A stretch of DNA of 64,000 bases, from assembly GCF_003008695.1 (NCBI RefSeq), contig NZ_PXZT01000013.1, positions 28,736 to 92,735 of the forward strand, given 5' to 3'. The stretch comes from Trichococcus alkaliphilus (GTDB lineage Bacteria; Bacillota; Bacilli; Lactobacillales; Aerococcaceae). The translations under genes and the position numbers were made by a program. Below are positions 11,026 to 19,590 of this stretch, piece by piece. Each line of letters starts with the position of its first letter. The first letter of the stretch is position 1. The notes beneath the pieces are model-generated. The model was not told the DNA's origin. It did not search any database and saw only the letters and a program-made list of their open reading frames with translations.

Positions 11026-12156
11026 TCACTCATTGACATTCGTATAATCAACGGTGAAATAGGCCCCCTCGGCCATCAGGATATGCCCTGATTCATATGG
11101 GTTTCCGGCCACAGTAAGGTAGACTTCCTGCACACCGTAATATTCCCCGATCGTATTGACGACACCCTGCAAAATCAGGGATTCAGCCGATGTCCCGGCA
11201 TTCATCTCAGAAACGAATTCCTGCGAGAAGTCCACATAGACACGCCCGTCGTCACTCAAGGACAAGCTGTTGATGGAGACATTCGGTCCGATCAGACTTC
11301 CCCCTGGTGCATCCGGCACGTTCTTCAACGCCTCCGCCAGAATGGTGCGGGTAATGTCATTGGTCGCATAGGATAAGGAAACACTTGTTGCATCCAATCC
11401 CATCAGATCGCTATCCGGAAAAAAGACGCGCAACTGTTGCGTTTCCGGAACATTCTCGTTGCGGGCTTCCAGACTGGAAGAGACAATCATATCATCCCCA
11501 AGATCCGTGACCCGTTTCACCAAGCCCATATCCCTTACGTAATAGTCTTTGGTAGTAGAGGTTTCATATGTAGTCGTCACTTCAAGCGCTTCGAAATTAC
11601 CCATCGGCGTTTCGATCTGTGCAGTCAGATTCGTGATTTCGGAAGGGACTCCGCTCGCATTCACCCAACTGTTCCCGACTTCCAAAGGCTCCTTCAACAG
11701 AATATCCAACTGGTTGGCGGCATCGCCGCTTGCTGTTTTTTCCAGCATGTTTTCCCTGAAGTAGGTTTCCGGACGCGTGAATACTTCCCTGAGTTCCCCG
11801 TCAGCCAATTCCACTACCGTCACGATCTGCGTGCCTCCGTTGTTGGAAGTGATCTGCATCCGGTTGCCTTCGATGTATTGCGGGTAGACCGTGAAGGAAG
11901 CGTACTCATTCCCTTCGCCCAAATATTTGGTGAATACGGATGCGCTGAACGGATAATAAGCCTCGATTGTTGTTGCATCTGCGGGTTCGGAAGAGGACGA
12001 GGAAGCCGAGCCGCTGTCTGTTGAACTGGACACGGAAGAAGCCACACTGCTGACACCTGAAGAATCGGATGAGGCATCGGAGCCTCCAAAGAGACTGCAA
12101 GAAGCTAATAGGGGCACCAACAACGCTACCATCAGGTTCGAAACTTTCTTTCTCAT
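11026..12156 (-). CDS. Lipoprotein with C-terminal GerMN domain
   Basis: Predicted cell-surface lipoprotein of 376 residues. The N-terminus is MRKKVSNLMVALLVPLLASCSLFG with a lipobox (LLAS-C, Cys near residue 20), followed by a Ser/Asp-rich linker (about 22-60) that probably spans the cell wall. The last 120 residues (from QQLRVFFPDSDLMG, with DDGRVYVDFSQEF) fit the GerMN domain known from sporulation and germination proteins but also found in non-sporulating Firmicutes. Start chosen by the GGGAG site before ATG 12156; four upstream codons are also open. Function unknown; convergent with treR. Confidence 0.75.
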   Translation of the reverse strand: MRKKVSNLMVALLVPLLASCSLFGGSDASSDSSGVSSVASSVSSSTDSGSASSSSSEPADATTIEAYYPFSASVFTKYLGEGNEYASFTVYPQYIEGNRMQITSNNGGTQIVTVVELADGELREVFTRPETYFRENMLEKTASGDAANQLDILLKEPLEVGNSWVNASGVPSEITNLTAQIETPMGNFEALEVTTTYETSTTKDYYVRDMGLVKRVTDLGDDMIVSSSLEARNENVPETQQLRVFFPDSDLMGLDATSVSLSYATNDITRTILAEALKNVPDAPGGSLIGPNVSINSLSLSDDGRVYVDFSQEFVSEMNAGTSAESLILQGVVNTIGEYYGVQEVYLTVAGNPYESGHILMAEGAYFTVDYTNVNE

Positions 12157-12337
12157 ATTTTCTCCCACCTTCTGCCTTAGTTGTCTTCATTATATCACAA
12201 CCGCTTTCTAAGGCATTGCCCTAACTATCGCTGCAACGCACGAATGCTGTAGCATCCAGCAGCTCCTTTCAAGTATAATGAAGCCAGCACGAAACCAAAA
12301 GAAACATTTCACAAATTCAAATAGAGGTGGAAAATTT

Positions 12338-13840
12338 ATGAAAGAAATCAGTTTGAACGATACCGTCTACAACCTGGTGAAGCAGTACCCTGAAATCAGG
12401 GAAGTCATCATCAGTCTGGGCTTCGAACCCTTGCGCAGCGACAAGATGCTGAATACCGCCGGCCGGATCATGACCATCGGGAAAGCTCTCAAACGCAATG
12501 ACGTACCGGAGGATGCATTTGTTGAAACCCTGGCAAAAAATGGGTTCAGCGTGAAGGAATTGACGTCGGCAGCAGTTGCTCCAAGCGAAGCGGCAGAGAC
12601 CGCCGCTCTAACCGGCGGAATTGCCCGTATGGGGTCAACGGAATTCCAGGAGCGCCAGGACATTCTGCAGAGCCTCATCCTGCGCTTGCATAAAGGAGAG
12701 GATTGGGATGCGGTGCAAGCCGACTTCAAGAAACATTTCACGGGCGTCAGCGCCTATGAGATTTCCGTCATGGAGCAAGGCTTGATGGGCAAAGGGATAG
12801 ACGCCGAAGACATCCAACGCCTCTGCAACGTGCACGCATCGCTCTTCGGCGGATCCATCGAAGCGGTCTACACCACTTCAGCGGAACAGCAGCATGCCGG
12901 GCATCCGATCCAAGTTTTGAAACTCGAAAACTTGGCCATCGAAAACACGCTGGAGAAGGTCAGCAAATTATTGGCCGTCTACCTTGAAACGAAGGAACCC
13001 AGCCTGAAAGCAGGCATCCAGAAACAATTGGCGCTGCTCGGCGAATTCGACAAGCATTATGCCCGCAAAGAATACGCCATTTTCCCGATCATGGAGAACA
13101 AAGGCATCACTGCCCCGCCGAAAGTCATGTGGGGTGTCGATGACGATATCCGCGCCATGTATAAGGACTTCAAAACCCTTCTGCAAAACGAGGACTTCGC
13201 TGCGATTCCAAAAGCATTCTCCGACCTGAAATACGAAATGACGGAGATGATCACGAAGGAAGAAGACATCCTCCTGCCGATGATCATCGACATCTTCAAT
13301 GAGGACCACTGGCTGCAGATCGCCAAGGAGTCCGAAGAGATCGGCTACTGCATCGTCAAACCGGAAGCAAAATGGGTGCCGGAACGTTCCATTCCCGAGG
13401 ATGTTTCACATGAAACACTGACGACTGAAGCGAATCCTTACATCACTTTCCAAACCGGGCACCTGACGCCTCACCAACTGGAAAAGATGCTGAACAACAT
13501 CCCTTTGGAATTGACTTTTGTGGATGCGGACAACATCGTGCGCTACTACAATGACAACGGCGAAGAAAAATTCTTCAAGCGCACCAGCAGCGCAATCGGC
13601 CGCGATGTCATGAACTGCCATCCGCCGAAGAGCCTGCCGATCGTCACAAAGCTGCTCGCCGACCTGAAATCGGGCGCGAAAGAAAGCGAATCGATGTGGT
13701 TCCGCGCGATGGGCAAATTCATCATGGTCACCTACCGCGCCGTCAGGGATGACGACGGCAGCTATATGGGAACCCTTGAATACGTGCAGGACATCCAACC
13801 GATCATCGATCTTGACGGCGAAAAGCGGACACTGTCCTAA
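12338..13840 (+). CDS. DUF438 protein with hemerythrin and PAS domains
   Basis: About 500 residues, soluble. Visible modules: DUF1858-like N-terminus (1-60, LNDTVYNLVKQYPEIREVIISLGF), DUF438 (about 95-165), hemerythrin-like His/Glu helices (about 190-340, HPIQVLKLE, EFDKHYARKEYAIFP, EEDILLPMI) and a C-terminal PAS domain (about 370-495). Such proteins are inferred to sense oxygen or NO through a di-iron centre; no output domain is visible. Start set by AGAGGTGG before the ATG at 12338. A near-perfect parS sequence lies inside the gene at 13402-13417. Monocistronic, ended by its own terminator. Confidence 0.85.
   Translation: MKEISLNDTVYNLVKQYPEIREVIISLGFEPLRSDKMLNTAGRIMTIGKALKRNDVPEDAFVETLAKNGFSVKELTSAAVAPSEAAETAALTGGIARMGSTEFQERQDILQSLILRLHKGEDWDAVQADFKKHFTGVSAYEISVMEQGLMGKGIDAEDIQRLCNVHASLFGGSIEAVYTTSAEQQHAGHPIQVLKLENLAIENTLEKVSKLLAVYLETKEPSLKAGIQKQLALLGEFDKHYARKEYAIFPIMENKGITAPPKVMWGVDDDIRAMYKDFKTLLQNEDFAAIPKAFSDLKYEMTEMITKEEDILLPMIIDIFNEDHWLQIAKESEEIGYCIVKPEAKWVPERSIPEDVSHETLTTEANPYITFQTGHLTPHQLEKMLNNIPLELTFVDADNIVRYYNDNGEEKFFKRTSSAIGRDVMNCHPPKSLPIVTKLLADLKSGAKESESMWFRAMGKFIMVTYRAVRDDDGSYMGTLEYVQDIQPIIDLDGEKRTLS
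13402..13417. promoter_or_regulatory. parS-like sequence inside the DUF438 gene
   Basis: TGTTTCACATGAAACA is a perfect palindrome one base off a ParB-binding parS (centre CACATG instead of CACGTG). It lies about 8 kb left of dnaA in coding sequence. ParB often tolerates such changes poorly, so activity is uncertain. Confidence 0.35.
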
Positions 13841-13878
13841 ACCGCCTTCGCGGGAAACTACCGAAAACAAAACAAATG

Positions 13879-13909
13879 CAAGCTGTCTCTTTTTGAGGCA
13901 GCTTTTTTC
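13879..13909 (+). terminator. Terminator after the DUF438 gene
   Basis: Stem AAGCTGTCTC/GAGGCAGCTT with a TTTTT loop and a run of six T. Inverted TACCGAAA (13859-13866) and TTTCGGTA (13923-13930) flank it. Confidence 0.8.
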
Positions 13910-13930
13910 GCCCTCAGACAACTTTCGGTA

Positions 13931-14112
13931 TCCCCCTCCTCCTGCGAGCGGAGGCCCCGCCGGAGGAGGCCAACGTTCTCTCCTGCGTACTCCGACGAGG
14001 GCAGCTTCACCGGAGGGCACACGACTGACCATCAGTGTGTTCCGGTGGACGCACGCTTCACCGGATCTGAGAAGAGATTCCGCCATCCTTCTCCGGCCAG
14101 CCGGCAGCTCAC
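13931..14112. repeat. GC-rich intergenic segment, possible dispersed repeat
   Basis: About 180 bp with clearly higher GC than the flanking genes and several internal symmetries: GGAGGCC-type blocks around 13940-13970, two copies of CTTCACCGG (14006 and 14049 area) and a CACACGACTGA/TCAGTGTG hairpin near 14020-14041. Minus-strand translation is open but looks non-protein-like (Arg/Gly/Pro-rich). It resembles intergenic repeat elements; the window has no second copy I could see. Confidence 0.4.
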
Positions 14113-14116
14113 CCAA

Positions 14117-14149
14117 AAGAAGGGCCATCCCAAGGAGATGGCCCTTCTT
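14117..14149. terminator. Terminator after treA
   Basis: Perfect 13-bp stem AAGAAGGGCCATC/GATGGCCCTTCTT with a 7-nt loop; in the minus direction it is followed by TTTTGGG. It ends treA and insulates the GC-rich segment. Confidence 0.75.
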
Positions 14150-14154
14150 GCTGG

Positions 14155-15810
14155 TTATTTGGTTATCCTGAAAGCAATGGTTTCGTATGGCTTCAGCGCG
14201 AAGGCCGCCGTGACCTGTCTTTCCCCATAGTTGCCGGCCAAGAAACTGCTGGCCGTGTTTGCCCATTCTTCCGGTATGCTGATTGTGTACTCGCCGGCAT
14301 AGAAATGGTTCAGGACAAGCACTTTTTCCGATTCATTCTCCCGGATGTAGGCAAACACTTCGGGATCGTCCAACAAGATACTCTCGTAGGAACCGTCGGA
14401 AATGACCGGATGTTCTTTGCGGATACGGATCAACTCCTGGTAGTAACGGAAAATTTTGCCCTCAGCGAGCTCCTTCTCGACGTTCACTTCCGGATAATTG
14501 GCCGCCACTTGCAGCCAAGGTTCGCCTGTCGTAAAGCCGGCGTGCGGGCTGCTGTCCCATTGCATCGGCGTCCGGCTGTTGTCGCGGGATTTTTGTTTGA
14601 TGATGCGCATGGCCTCCTGATGCGTCAATCCGGCAAGCTTCAGGTCGCGGTAGGCATTGTGCGACTCGATATCCCGATAAACGCTGATGTCGTCATAGTC
14701 CGGATTCGTCATGCCGATTTCCTCGCCCTGATAGATGTAAGGCGTGCCCCGCAGCAGATGGATCGTTTGCGCCAGCATGGAGGCTGTTTCGAAAGGATAA
14801 CGGATCGGATCGCCGAAGCGGCTGTTGGCGCGCGGCTGATCATGATTGTTCCAGAACAGTGCGTTCCAGCCGTTTCCGTCCGACATTCCTGCCTGCCACT
14901 CATTCAAAATTCGCTTCAGTTCAAGAAAATCGAAGGGATGATCCGTCCATTTTTCACCATCTTTGTAGTCGACCTTCAGATGGTGGAAGCTGAAGATCAT
15001 CGACAATTCGTTCCTGTCCGGATTCGAATAAAGGATCCCGTTTTCGACAGTGGTCGAGGACATCTCGCCGACCGTGATGATATCCTCCAATGTGCCGAAC
15101 GATGCCTGATTCAGCTCGTGGATGTATTCATGGACAATCGGACGATCCGTGTAGAGGCTCTTTTCGTTGCTTCCTTCACTGTCCACCAACGCGACATCCT
15201 TGCCGATGAGGTTCAAGACATCAAAACGGAAACCCTTGATGCCTTTTTCCAACCAGAAATTGACGACTTCCTGCAGTTCTTGGCGCACTTTCGGATTGCG
15301 CCAATTCAGATCCGCTTGCGTGACATCAAACAGATGCAAATAGTACTTGCCGGTGTTCCCGAATGGCGCCCACGCCTCCCCGCCGAATTTCGAACCCCAA
15401 TTGGTCGGCAGGCTGCCGTCTTCTTTCGGATCGCGGATGATGTAATAATCCTGGTACTCTTTGTCCCCTGCCAATGCCTTCTGGAACCACTCATGCGTAG
15501 TCGACGTATGGTTGAACACCATGTCGAACATGATTTCGATGCCGTGCTGCTTCAGCTTGCGGATCAGTTCTTCAAAATCTGCCATCGTGCCGAAAACAGG
15601 ATCGATGGCATAATAATCAGTGATGTCATATCCATTGTCCATCTGCGGAGATACGAAGATCGGATTCATCCAGATCATATCGATGCCCAACTCCGCCAAA
15701 TATGGCACTTTGCTGATGATCCCCTGGATGTCACCGACGCCGTTGCCGTCGGAATCCTTGAACGATTTTGGATAAAGCTGATAAATCACTTTTTTTTGAA
15801 AGTCTTTCAT
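14155..15810 (-). CDS. treA: Alpha,alpha-phosphotrehalase (trehalose-6-phosphate hydrolase)
   Basis: Splits trehalose-6-phosphate from the PTS into glucose and glucose-6-phosphate in the cytosol. 551 residues, GH13 fold. Starts MKDFQKKVIYQLYPKSFKDSDGNGVGDIQGI, with DMVFNHTSTTHEWF near 100, GFRFDVLNLIGKD carrying the nucleophile Asp near 200 and VGEMSS carrying the acid Glu near 245. The open frame has 13 extra upstream codons, but GGGGGGAA directly precedes ATG 15810. Second gene of treB-treA; an intercistronic hairpin separates them. Confidence 0.95.
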   Translation of the reverse strand: MKDFQKKVIYQLYPKSFKDSDGNGVGDIQGIISKVPYLAELGIDMIWMNPIFVSPQMDNGYDITDYYAIDPVFGTMADFEELIRKLKQHGIEIMFDMVFNHTSTTHEWFQKALAGDKEYQDYYIIRDPKEDGSLPTNWGSKFGGEAWAPFGNTGKYYLHLFDVTQADLNWRNPKVRQELQEVVNFWLEKGIKGFRFDVLNLIGKDVALVDSEGSNEKSLYTDRPIVHEYIHELNQASFGTLEDIITVGEMSSTTVENGILYSNPDRNELSMIFSFHHLKVDYKDGEKWTDHPFDFLELKRILNEWQAGMSDGNGWNALFWNNHDQPRANSRFGDPIRYPFETASMLAQTIHLLRGTPYIYQGEEIGMTNPDYDDISVYRDIESHNAYRDLKLAGLTHQEAMRIIKQKSRDNSRTPMQWDSSPHAGFTTGEPWLQVAANYPEVNVEKELAEGKIFRYYQELIRIRKEHPVISDGSYESILLDDPEVFAYIRENESEKVLVLNHFYAGEYTISIPEEWANTASSFLAGNYGERQVTAAFALKPYETIAFRITK

Positions 15811-15839
15811 TGTAATTCCCCCCTGTCTTCTCACTATGA

Positions 15840-15879
15840 CTGAAGGCAAAAAGCTCCACTAACAGCTTTTTGCCTTCAG
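15840..15879 (-). other. Perfect intercistronic hairpin between treB and treA
   Basis: A 16-bp perfect stem (CTGAAGGCAAAAAGCT and its complement) with an 8-nt loop, 11 nt after the treB stop. In the direction of transcription there is no T-run, so it is unlikely to be a strong terminator. It more likely stabilises or sets the processing end of the treB message. Confidence 0.6.
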
Positions 15880-15890
15880 TAATTCAATTT

Positions 15891-17336
15891 TTACTTTTGA
15901 GTTTGGATAACCGGTGCGTCCTCGACTTCGCCTTTGGGAACGAAAAGTTGTTTCTTATCAAACGCAATCGTCAACAGGAATGGCACAACGATCGCAATGG
16001 CCATACATACGATGAACATCACCATCGAATCAGTCTGGATGCTGAGGAAACCAGGAATCCCGCCGACTCCGATACTGTTCGCCATGACATTGAAGGTCGT
16101 AGCCACCAAACCGGCGATCCCGGATCCGATCATCGCTGCAACGAACGGATAGATGTATTTGATGTTGATACCGAACATGGCCGGCTCGGTTACGCCCAAG
16201 TAGCAGGAGATGGCGGCCGGTATGGAAACCTGTTCCTCTTTTTCATTCCCTCTGTGCAGGAAGATGATCGCCATAACGGCCGATCCTTGTGCAATGTTCG
16301 AAAGGGCGATCATCGGCCACAGGTTCGTGCCGCCGAAATCCGCGATAAGCTGCAGGTCGATGGCATTGGACATATGGTGAAGCCCCGTTATGACGAGCGG
16401 CGAATACAGCGTACCGAAGAACAGACCGAACAGCCATCTGAAGTCCCCTGTCAATCCGGCATAGACGACTTCGGAAACCCATTGTCCGATTGTCCAACCG
16501 ATAGGACCCAGCACGGTATGCGCGATGATGACAGTAGGAACCAAGGCCAACAACGGAACAACAATCATCGAAATGTACTGCGGAATCCATTTACGCAGCC
16601 AGATTTCCAAGTAGGCCAACACAAACCCAGCCAACATGGCAGGAATGACTTGCGCTTGATAACCGATCTTGTTGATTGTGAAAGCACCGAAATCCCAGAA
16701 TGGAATCTGTTCCGCCCCGGCGACACCATAGGCATTCAATAATTGCGGTGATACCAATGTGATCCCGAGAACGATACCCAGAATTTGCGTAGTGCCCATC
16801 TTTTTCGTGATGCTCCAAGTGATACCGACTGGCAAGAAGTGGAAAATCGCTTCACCGATCAGCCAAAGAAAATCATTGACGCCTGTCCAGAACTGCGAGT
16901 TGGAAACAATCGTACCGTTGGCAAAATTGATTCCTTCAAGCACGTTGCGGAAACCGAGGATAAGACCCCCTACTACGATGGCCGGAATCAGCGGCGTAAA
17001 GATTTCCGCCAGAACAGCCATGGCACGCTGCACAACATTCTGATTCTGCTTAGCTGCCGCTTTTGCCTCATCTTTTGAGACGCCCTCTTTGCCGGATACC
17101 TTCGCGAACTCGTTATAAAATTGTGGCACTTCATTACCGATGATGACCTGAAATTGTCCTGCTTGGGTGAAGGTTCCTTTAACTGCGGGTATGTCTTCGA
17201 TCTTCTTGATGTTGGCGGCAGCGGGGTCATTCAGGACGAAACGCATCCGAGTGGCACAGTGACTGACTGCAGAAATATTATCGGGTCCCCCGATATACTC
17301 CAGCAAATCTTTTGCATCTTTGTTGAAATCTACCAT
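15891..17336 (-). CDS. treB: PTS trehalose-specific enzyme IIBC
   Basis: Imports trehalose as trehalose-6-phosphate. 481 residues: IIB domain first (about 1-85, phosphorylated Cys27 in SHCATRMRFVL), then a ten-helix IIC membrane domain (about 105-460). No IIA domain is fused, so a shared glucose-type IIA must phosphorylate it. RBS GAGGAGGAG just before the ATG. Heads the treB-treA operon; operators and a cre lie upstream. Confidence 0.95.
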   Translation of the reverse strand: MVDFNKDAKDLLEYIGGPDNISAVSHCATRMRFVLNDPAAANIKKIEDIPAVKGTFTQAGQFQVIIGNEVPQFYNEFAKVSGKEGVSKDEAKAAAKQNQNVVQRAMAVLAEIFTPLIPAIVVGGLILGFRNVLEGINFANGTIVSNSQFWTGVNDFLWLIGEAIFHFLPVGITWSITKKMGTTQILGIVLGITLVSPQLLNAYGVAGAEQIPFWDFGAFTINKIGYQAQVIPAMLAGFVLAYLEIWLRKWIPQYISMIVVPLLALVPTVIIAHTVLGPIGWTIGQWVSEVVYAGLTGDFRWLFGLFFGTLYSPLVITGLHHMSNAIDLQLIADFGGTNLWPMIALSNIAQGSAVMAIIFLHRGNEKEEQVSIPAAISCYLGVTEPAMFGINIKYIYPFVAAMIGSGIAGLVATTFNVMANSIGVGGIPGFLSIQTDSMVMFIVCMAIAIVVPFLLTIAFDKKQLFVPKGEVEDAPVIQTQK

Positions 17337-17350
17337 TTTTTCTCCTCCTC

Positions 17351-17368
17351 AACTTGTATATACATGTT
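17351..17368 (-). promoter_or_regulatory. tre operator 1
   Basis: AACTTGTATATACATGTT: an imperfect palindrome around TTGTATATACA, the TreR operator core known from Bacillus. It lies between the predicted -10 and the treB RBS, where a bound repressor would block transcription. Confidence 0.75.
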
Positions 17369-17378
17369 CCTGACATTT

Positions 17379-17408
17379 CTATTTTACCGCGAAACATTCT
17401 ATAATGCA
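17379..17408 (-). promoter_or_regulatory. treB promoter
   Basis: On the minus strand TTTGCA, 18-nt spacer, TAAAAT. The spacing is slightly long and the -35 weak, as expected for a regulated promoter. An alternative -10 (TATAGA) lies within it. Confidence 0.5.
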
Positions 17409-17418
17409 AACGTTTTCC
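17404..17418. promoter_or_regulatory. Catabolite responsive element (cre)
   Basis: ATGCAAACGTTTTCC fits the CcpA consensus WTGNAANCGNWNNCW at all but the last position. It overlaps the -35 region of treB, so carbon catabolite repression is inferred. Confidence 0.75.
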
Positions 17419-17433
17419 GTCTGCTTCGTTTTT

Positions 17434-17449
17434 ACTTGTATAGACAAGT
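17434..17449 (-). promoter_or_regulatory. tre operator 2
   Basis: ACTTGTATAGACAAGT, a near-perfect palindrome with the same TTGTATA core as operator 1. It lies upstream of the -35, so the two operators bracket the promoter about 83 bp apart. Confidence 0.7.
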
Positions 17450-17499
17450 TTCCTGTTTTCCGTATTTTATGAAGCGTTAACAAGCTGGACAACACCCTA

Positions 17500-17550
17500 A
17501 AAAAAAACGACAAAAGAATCGGATGATGCCCGGTTCCTTGCCGTTTTTTG
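17500..17550 (-). terminator. Terminator after the YhdH-type reductase gene
   Basis: Minus-strand hairpin pairing ACGGCAAGGAACCGG with CCGATTCTTTTGTCGT (some wobble and one bulge), followed by nine T. Confidence 0.75.
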
Positions 17551-17565
17551 ATTATGCTGAGTCGT

Positions 17566-18573
17566 TCATATCCCGTTTTTCACTTTCACCAACGTACGCC
17601 CATGCATCTTTCCGTCCATGATTTTCTCGAAAGCCTCTGGCAAATCTTCCAGCGTGATTTCCTGTTCGACCAGCAACTCGAGATTTTCCGGCTTCAGATC
17701 GCCTGCCATGCGCCCCCAAAGTTTGATGCGCTCAACGTACGGATGGTTCACCGAGTCGATCCCCACAAGCTTGACACCCCTCAGGATGAATGGCAGCACG
17801 GTCGCTTCGAATGCGATTCCGCCGGCATTTCCGCTCAAAGCCAGACAGCCGCCGTAGTGCAGCTGCGCCAACAAATCAGGCAGCATCGGACCGCCGACCG
17901 GATCGACGATCGCCGCCCAACGTTGCTGCGCCAATGGCCGCTTCTTATCCAGCGCCACTTCATCGGGATGGAATACCGCTTCAGCTCCGAGTCCCTTCAG
18001 GTAATCCAGGCAGTCCACTTTCTTCCGGGACACGGCTTCGACCGTATACCCAAGACGCTTCAGCATGGCAATCGCCATCCCGCCGACACCGCCGGAAGCT
18101 CCCCTCACCAAAACAGCACCCGTTTGCGGCTGGATGCCTTGTTGCTCCAAAGCATCAACCGATTCCGCCGCTGTGTACCCGGCCGTTCCGATGATCATCG
18201 CTTCCTTCAGGCTCAAACCTTCAGGCAACGGCACGACCCAGGCCGCAGGGACCCGGGCATATTGGCTGAATCCGCCGAAATGATTCACCCCTAAACCGTA
18301 GCCAGTCACGATTACCTCATCCCCTGCCCGGAAAGCCGGATCGAGCGATTCCACAACCACACCGCTCAGGTCGATCCCCAAAATCATCGGATAATTGCGG
18401 ATGACTCCGCTTTTCGGATTGGTTCCGGCCAGCCCGTCCTTGTAGTTGACGCTCGAATAGTGCACTTTGATCAGCACCTCCCCATCAGGCAAGTCCTCTT
18501 TTTTGAATGTTCTGATTGTTGTCTCCACTTTTGCATCTGTATTTTCCGCCCATAAAGCCTTGAACTCTTCCAT
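17566..18573 (-). CDS. YhdH/AcuI-type NADPH-dependent acrylyl-CoA reductase or quinone oxidoreductase
   Basis: 335-residue zinc-free MDR-superfamily reductase. N-terminal GroES-like domain with the family mark HYSSVNYKDGLAG (about 37-50), then a Rossmann domain with GASGGVGGMAIAMLKRLGY (about 155-175) for NADPH. Members reduce acrylyl-CoA or quinones; the substrate here cannot be told. Start set by AGAGGGGA before ATG 18573; the longer frame (368 codons) has no RBS. Monocistronic, between tre and jag. Confidence 0.85.
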   Translation of the reverse strand: MEEFKALWAENTDAKVETTIRTFKKEDLPDGEVLIKVHYSSVNYKDGLAGTNPKSGVIRNYPMILGIDLSGVVVESLDPAFRAGDEVIVTGYGLGVNHFGGFSQYARVPAAWVVPLPEGLSLKEAMIIGTAGYTAAESVDALEQQGIQPQTGAVLVRGASGGVGGMAIAMLKRLGYTVEAVSRKKVDCLDYLKGLGAEAVFHPDEVALDKKRPLAQQRWAAIVDPVGGPMLPDLLAQLHYGGCLALSGNAGGIAFEATVLPFILRGVKLVGIDSVNHPYVERIKLWGRMAGDLKPENLELLVEQEITLEDLPEAFEKIMDGKMHGRTLVKVKNGI

Positions 18574-18679
18574 ACTGCATTCCCCTCTTTTCCGCTTGTA
18601 TTTTATTAAGTTTAGTCCATCTTCCCATAATTTGCGACCTCTTCCCCGCAACCCACAGGAAAAAAGAGCCAAATAAAAA

Positions 18680-18722
18680 AACCTTCGCCAGGGATCAGCT
18701 TGATTCCCGGTGAAGGTTTTGG
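18680..18722 (-). terminator. Terminator after jag
   Basis: Stem AACCTTCGCCAGGGATCA (18680-18697) with TGATTCCCGGTGAAGGTT (18701-18718), 3-nt loop, then a T-run on the minus strand. Confidence 0.85.
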
Positions 18723-18730
18723 ATGTACGC

Positions 18731-19555
18731 TTAGTCCGCTATCTCAACGACCAAATAACGATGCGGCTCTTTGCCCTCGGAATGGGTTTTGATGCGTTTG
18801 TTCTGGCTCAAACGCGCATGGATCTGTTTTCTTTCGAAAGCAGGCAGCGGCTCAAGGAACACGGGTTGTTTCGTTTTGATGACGCGTTCCGCAGTACGGT
18901 CGGCGATGCTTTCCAATACGGCAGCTCTGCGCTCACGGTAGTCCCCGACATTCACGATTACGGACAGGCGACGACGCACATAGCGTTGCACCAGCGCTTG
19001 CGCCAATATCTGCAGAGCATTGACGATTTTTCCGTATTTGCCGATCAATAACCCTGGCTTTTCGCTTTCCATTTGGAAAATCAGCATATTGTTCTTCTCT
19101 TCGACCGTCACGATCGCAGGAGCCCCGTATGCTTCAGCTACCGAAGTAAGATACTCGGTGACAGCGGCAATCGCTTCATCACGGCCGGATTCTTCATCAT
19201 AATCTTCATATTCTTCGGCTTCTTCATCCTCATCAGAAGAAATCAGTCTATCAATTTCAGGTTGATCAGCCAATATCTTTTCCGCAGTTTCCGGATAATC
19301 CTCTTCAAGATCTTCTACGATATCTTCGACTGTCTCTTCGATTTCAGCTAACTGGATATCGCTTGCTTCATCAAAGTCCCTGATTTCTTTGAGCGTGATT
19401 TCAACGACTGCCTCTTTTTGTCCGAATCCAAAAATCCCTTTTTTACCTTCAGAGATTACGACGATATCGGCTTCATGGCTATCTACGCCCAGCAAATCCA
19501 GACCTTTGCGAATCGCTTTATCAACGGTCGTATCTTTCGCAATTACTTTATCCAT
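18731..19555 (-). CDS. jag: RNA-binding protein KhpB (Jag/EloR)
   Basis: RNA-binding regulator of cell elongation in Firmicutes, working with KhpA. 274 residues: Jag-N domain (1-50, KGIFGFGQKEAVVEI), a long acidic linker (about 60-130, DEDEEAEEYEDYDEESG), a type II KH domain (about 140-205, GLLIGKYGKIVNALQILAQ) and a C-terminal R3H domain (about 210-272, ERKQIHARLS). Next to yidC as in most Firmicutes. Confidence 0.95.
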   Translation of the reverse strand: MDKVIAKDTTVDKAIRKGLDLLGVDSHEADIVVISEGKKGIFGFGQKEAVVEITLKEIRDFDEASDIQLAEIEETVEDIVEDLEEDYPETAEKILADQPEIDRLISSDEDEEAEEYEDYDEESGRDEAIAAVTEYLTSVAEAYGAPAIVTVEEKNNMLIFQMESEKPGLLIGKYGKIVNALQILAQALVQRYVRRRLSVIVNVGDYRERRAAVLESIADRTAERVIKTKQPVFLEPLPAFERKQIHARLSQNKRIKTHSEGKEPHRYLVVEIAD

Positions 19556-19590
19556 AATAGAATGTCATCCTTTCCTACTTCAAAGTATAA

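Noticed and set aside
13406..14266. 286-codon minus-strand frame across the DUF438 gene end and GC-rich segment
   Set aside because: Half lies antisense to a clear gene and the rest is Arg/Gly/Pro-rich; two terminators interrupt it.
14305..15843. 512-codon plus-strand frame opposite treA
   Set aside because: Antisense shadow of a conserved GH13 gene, with no homologous motif or RBS.
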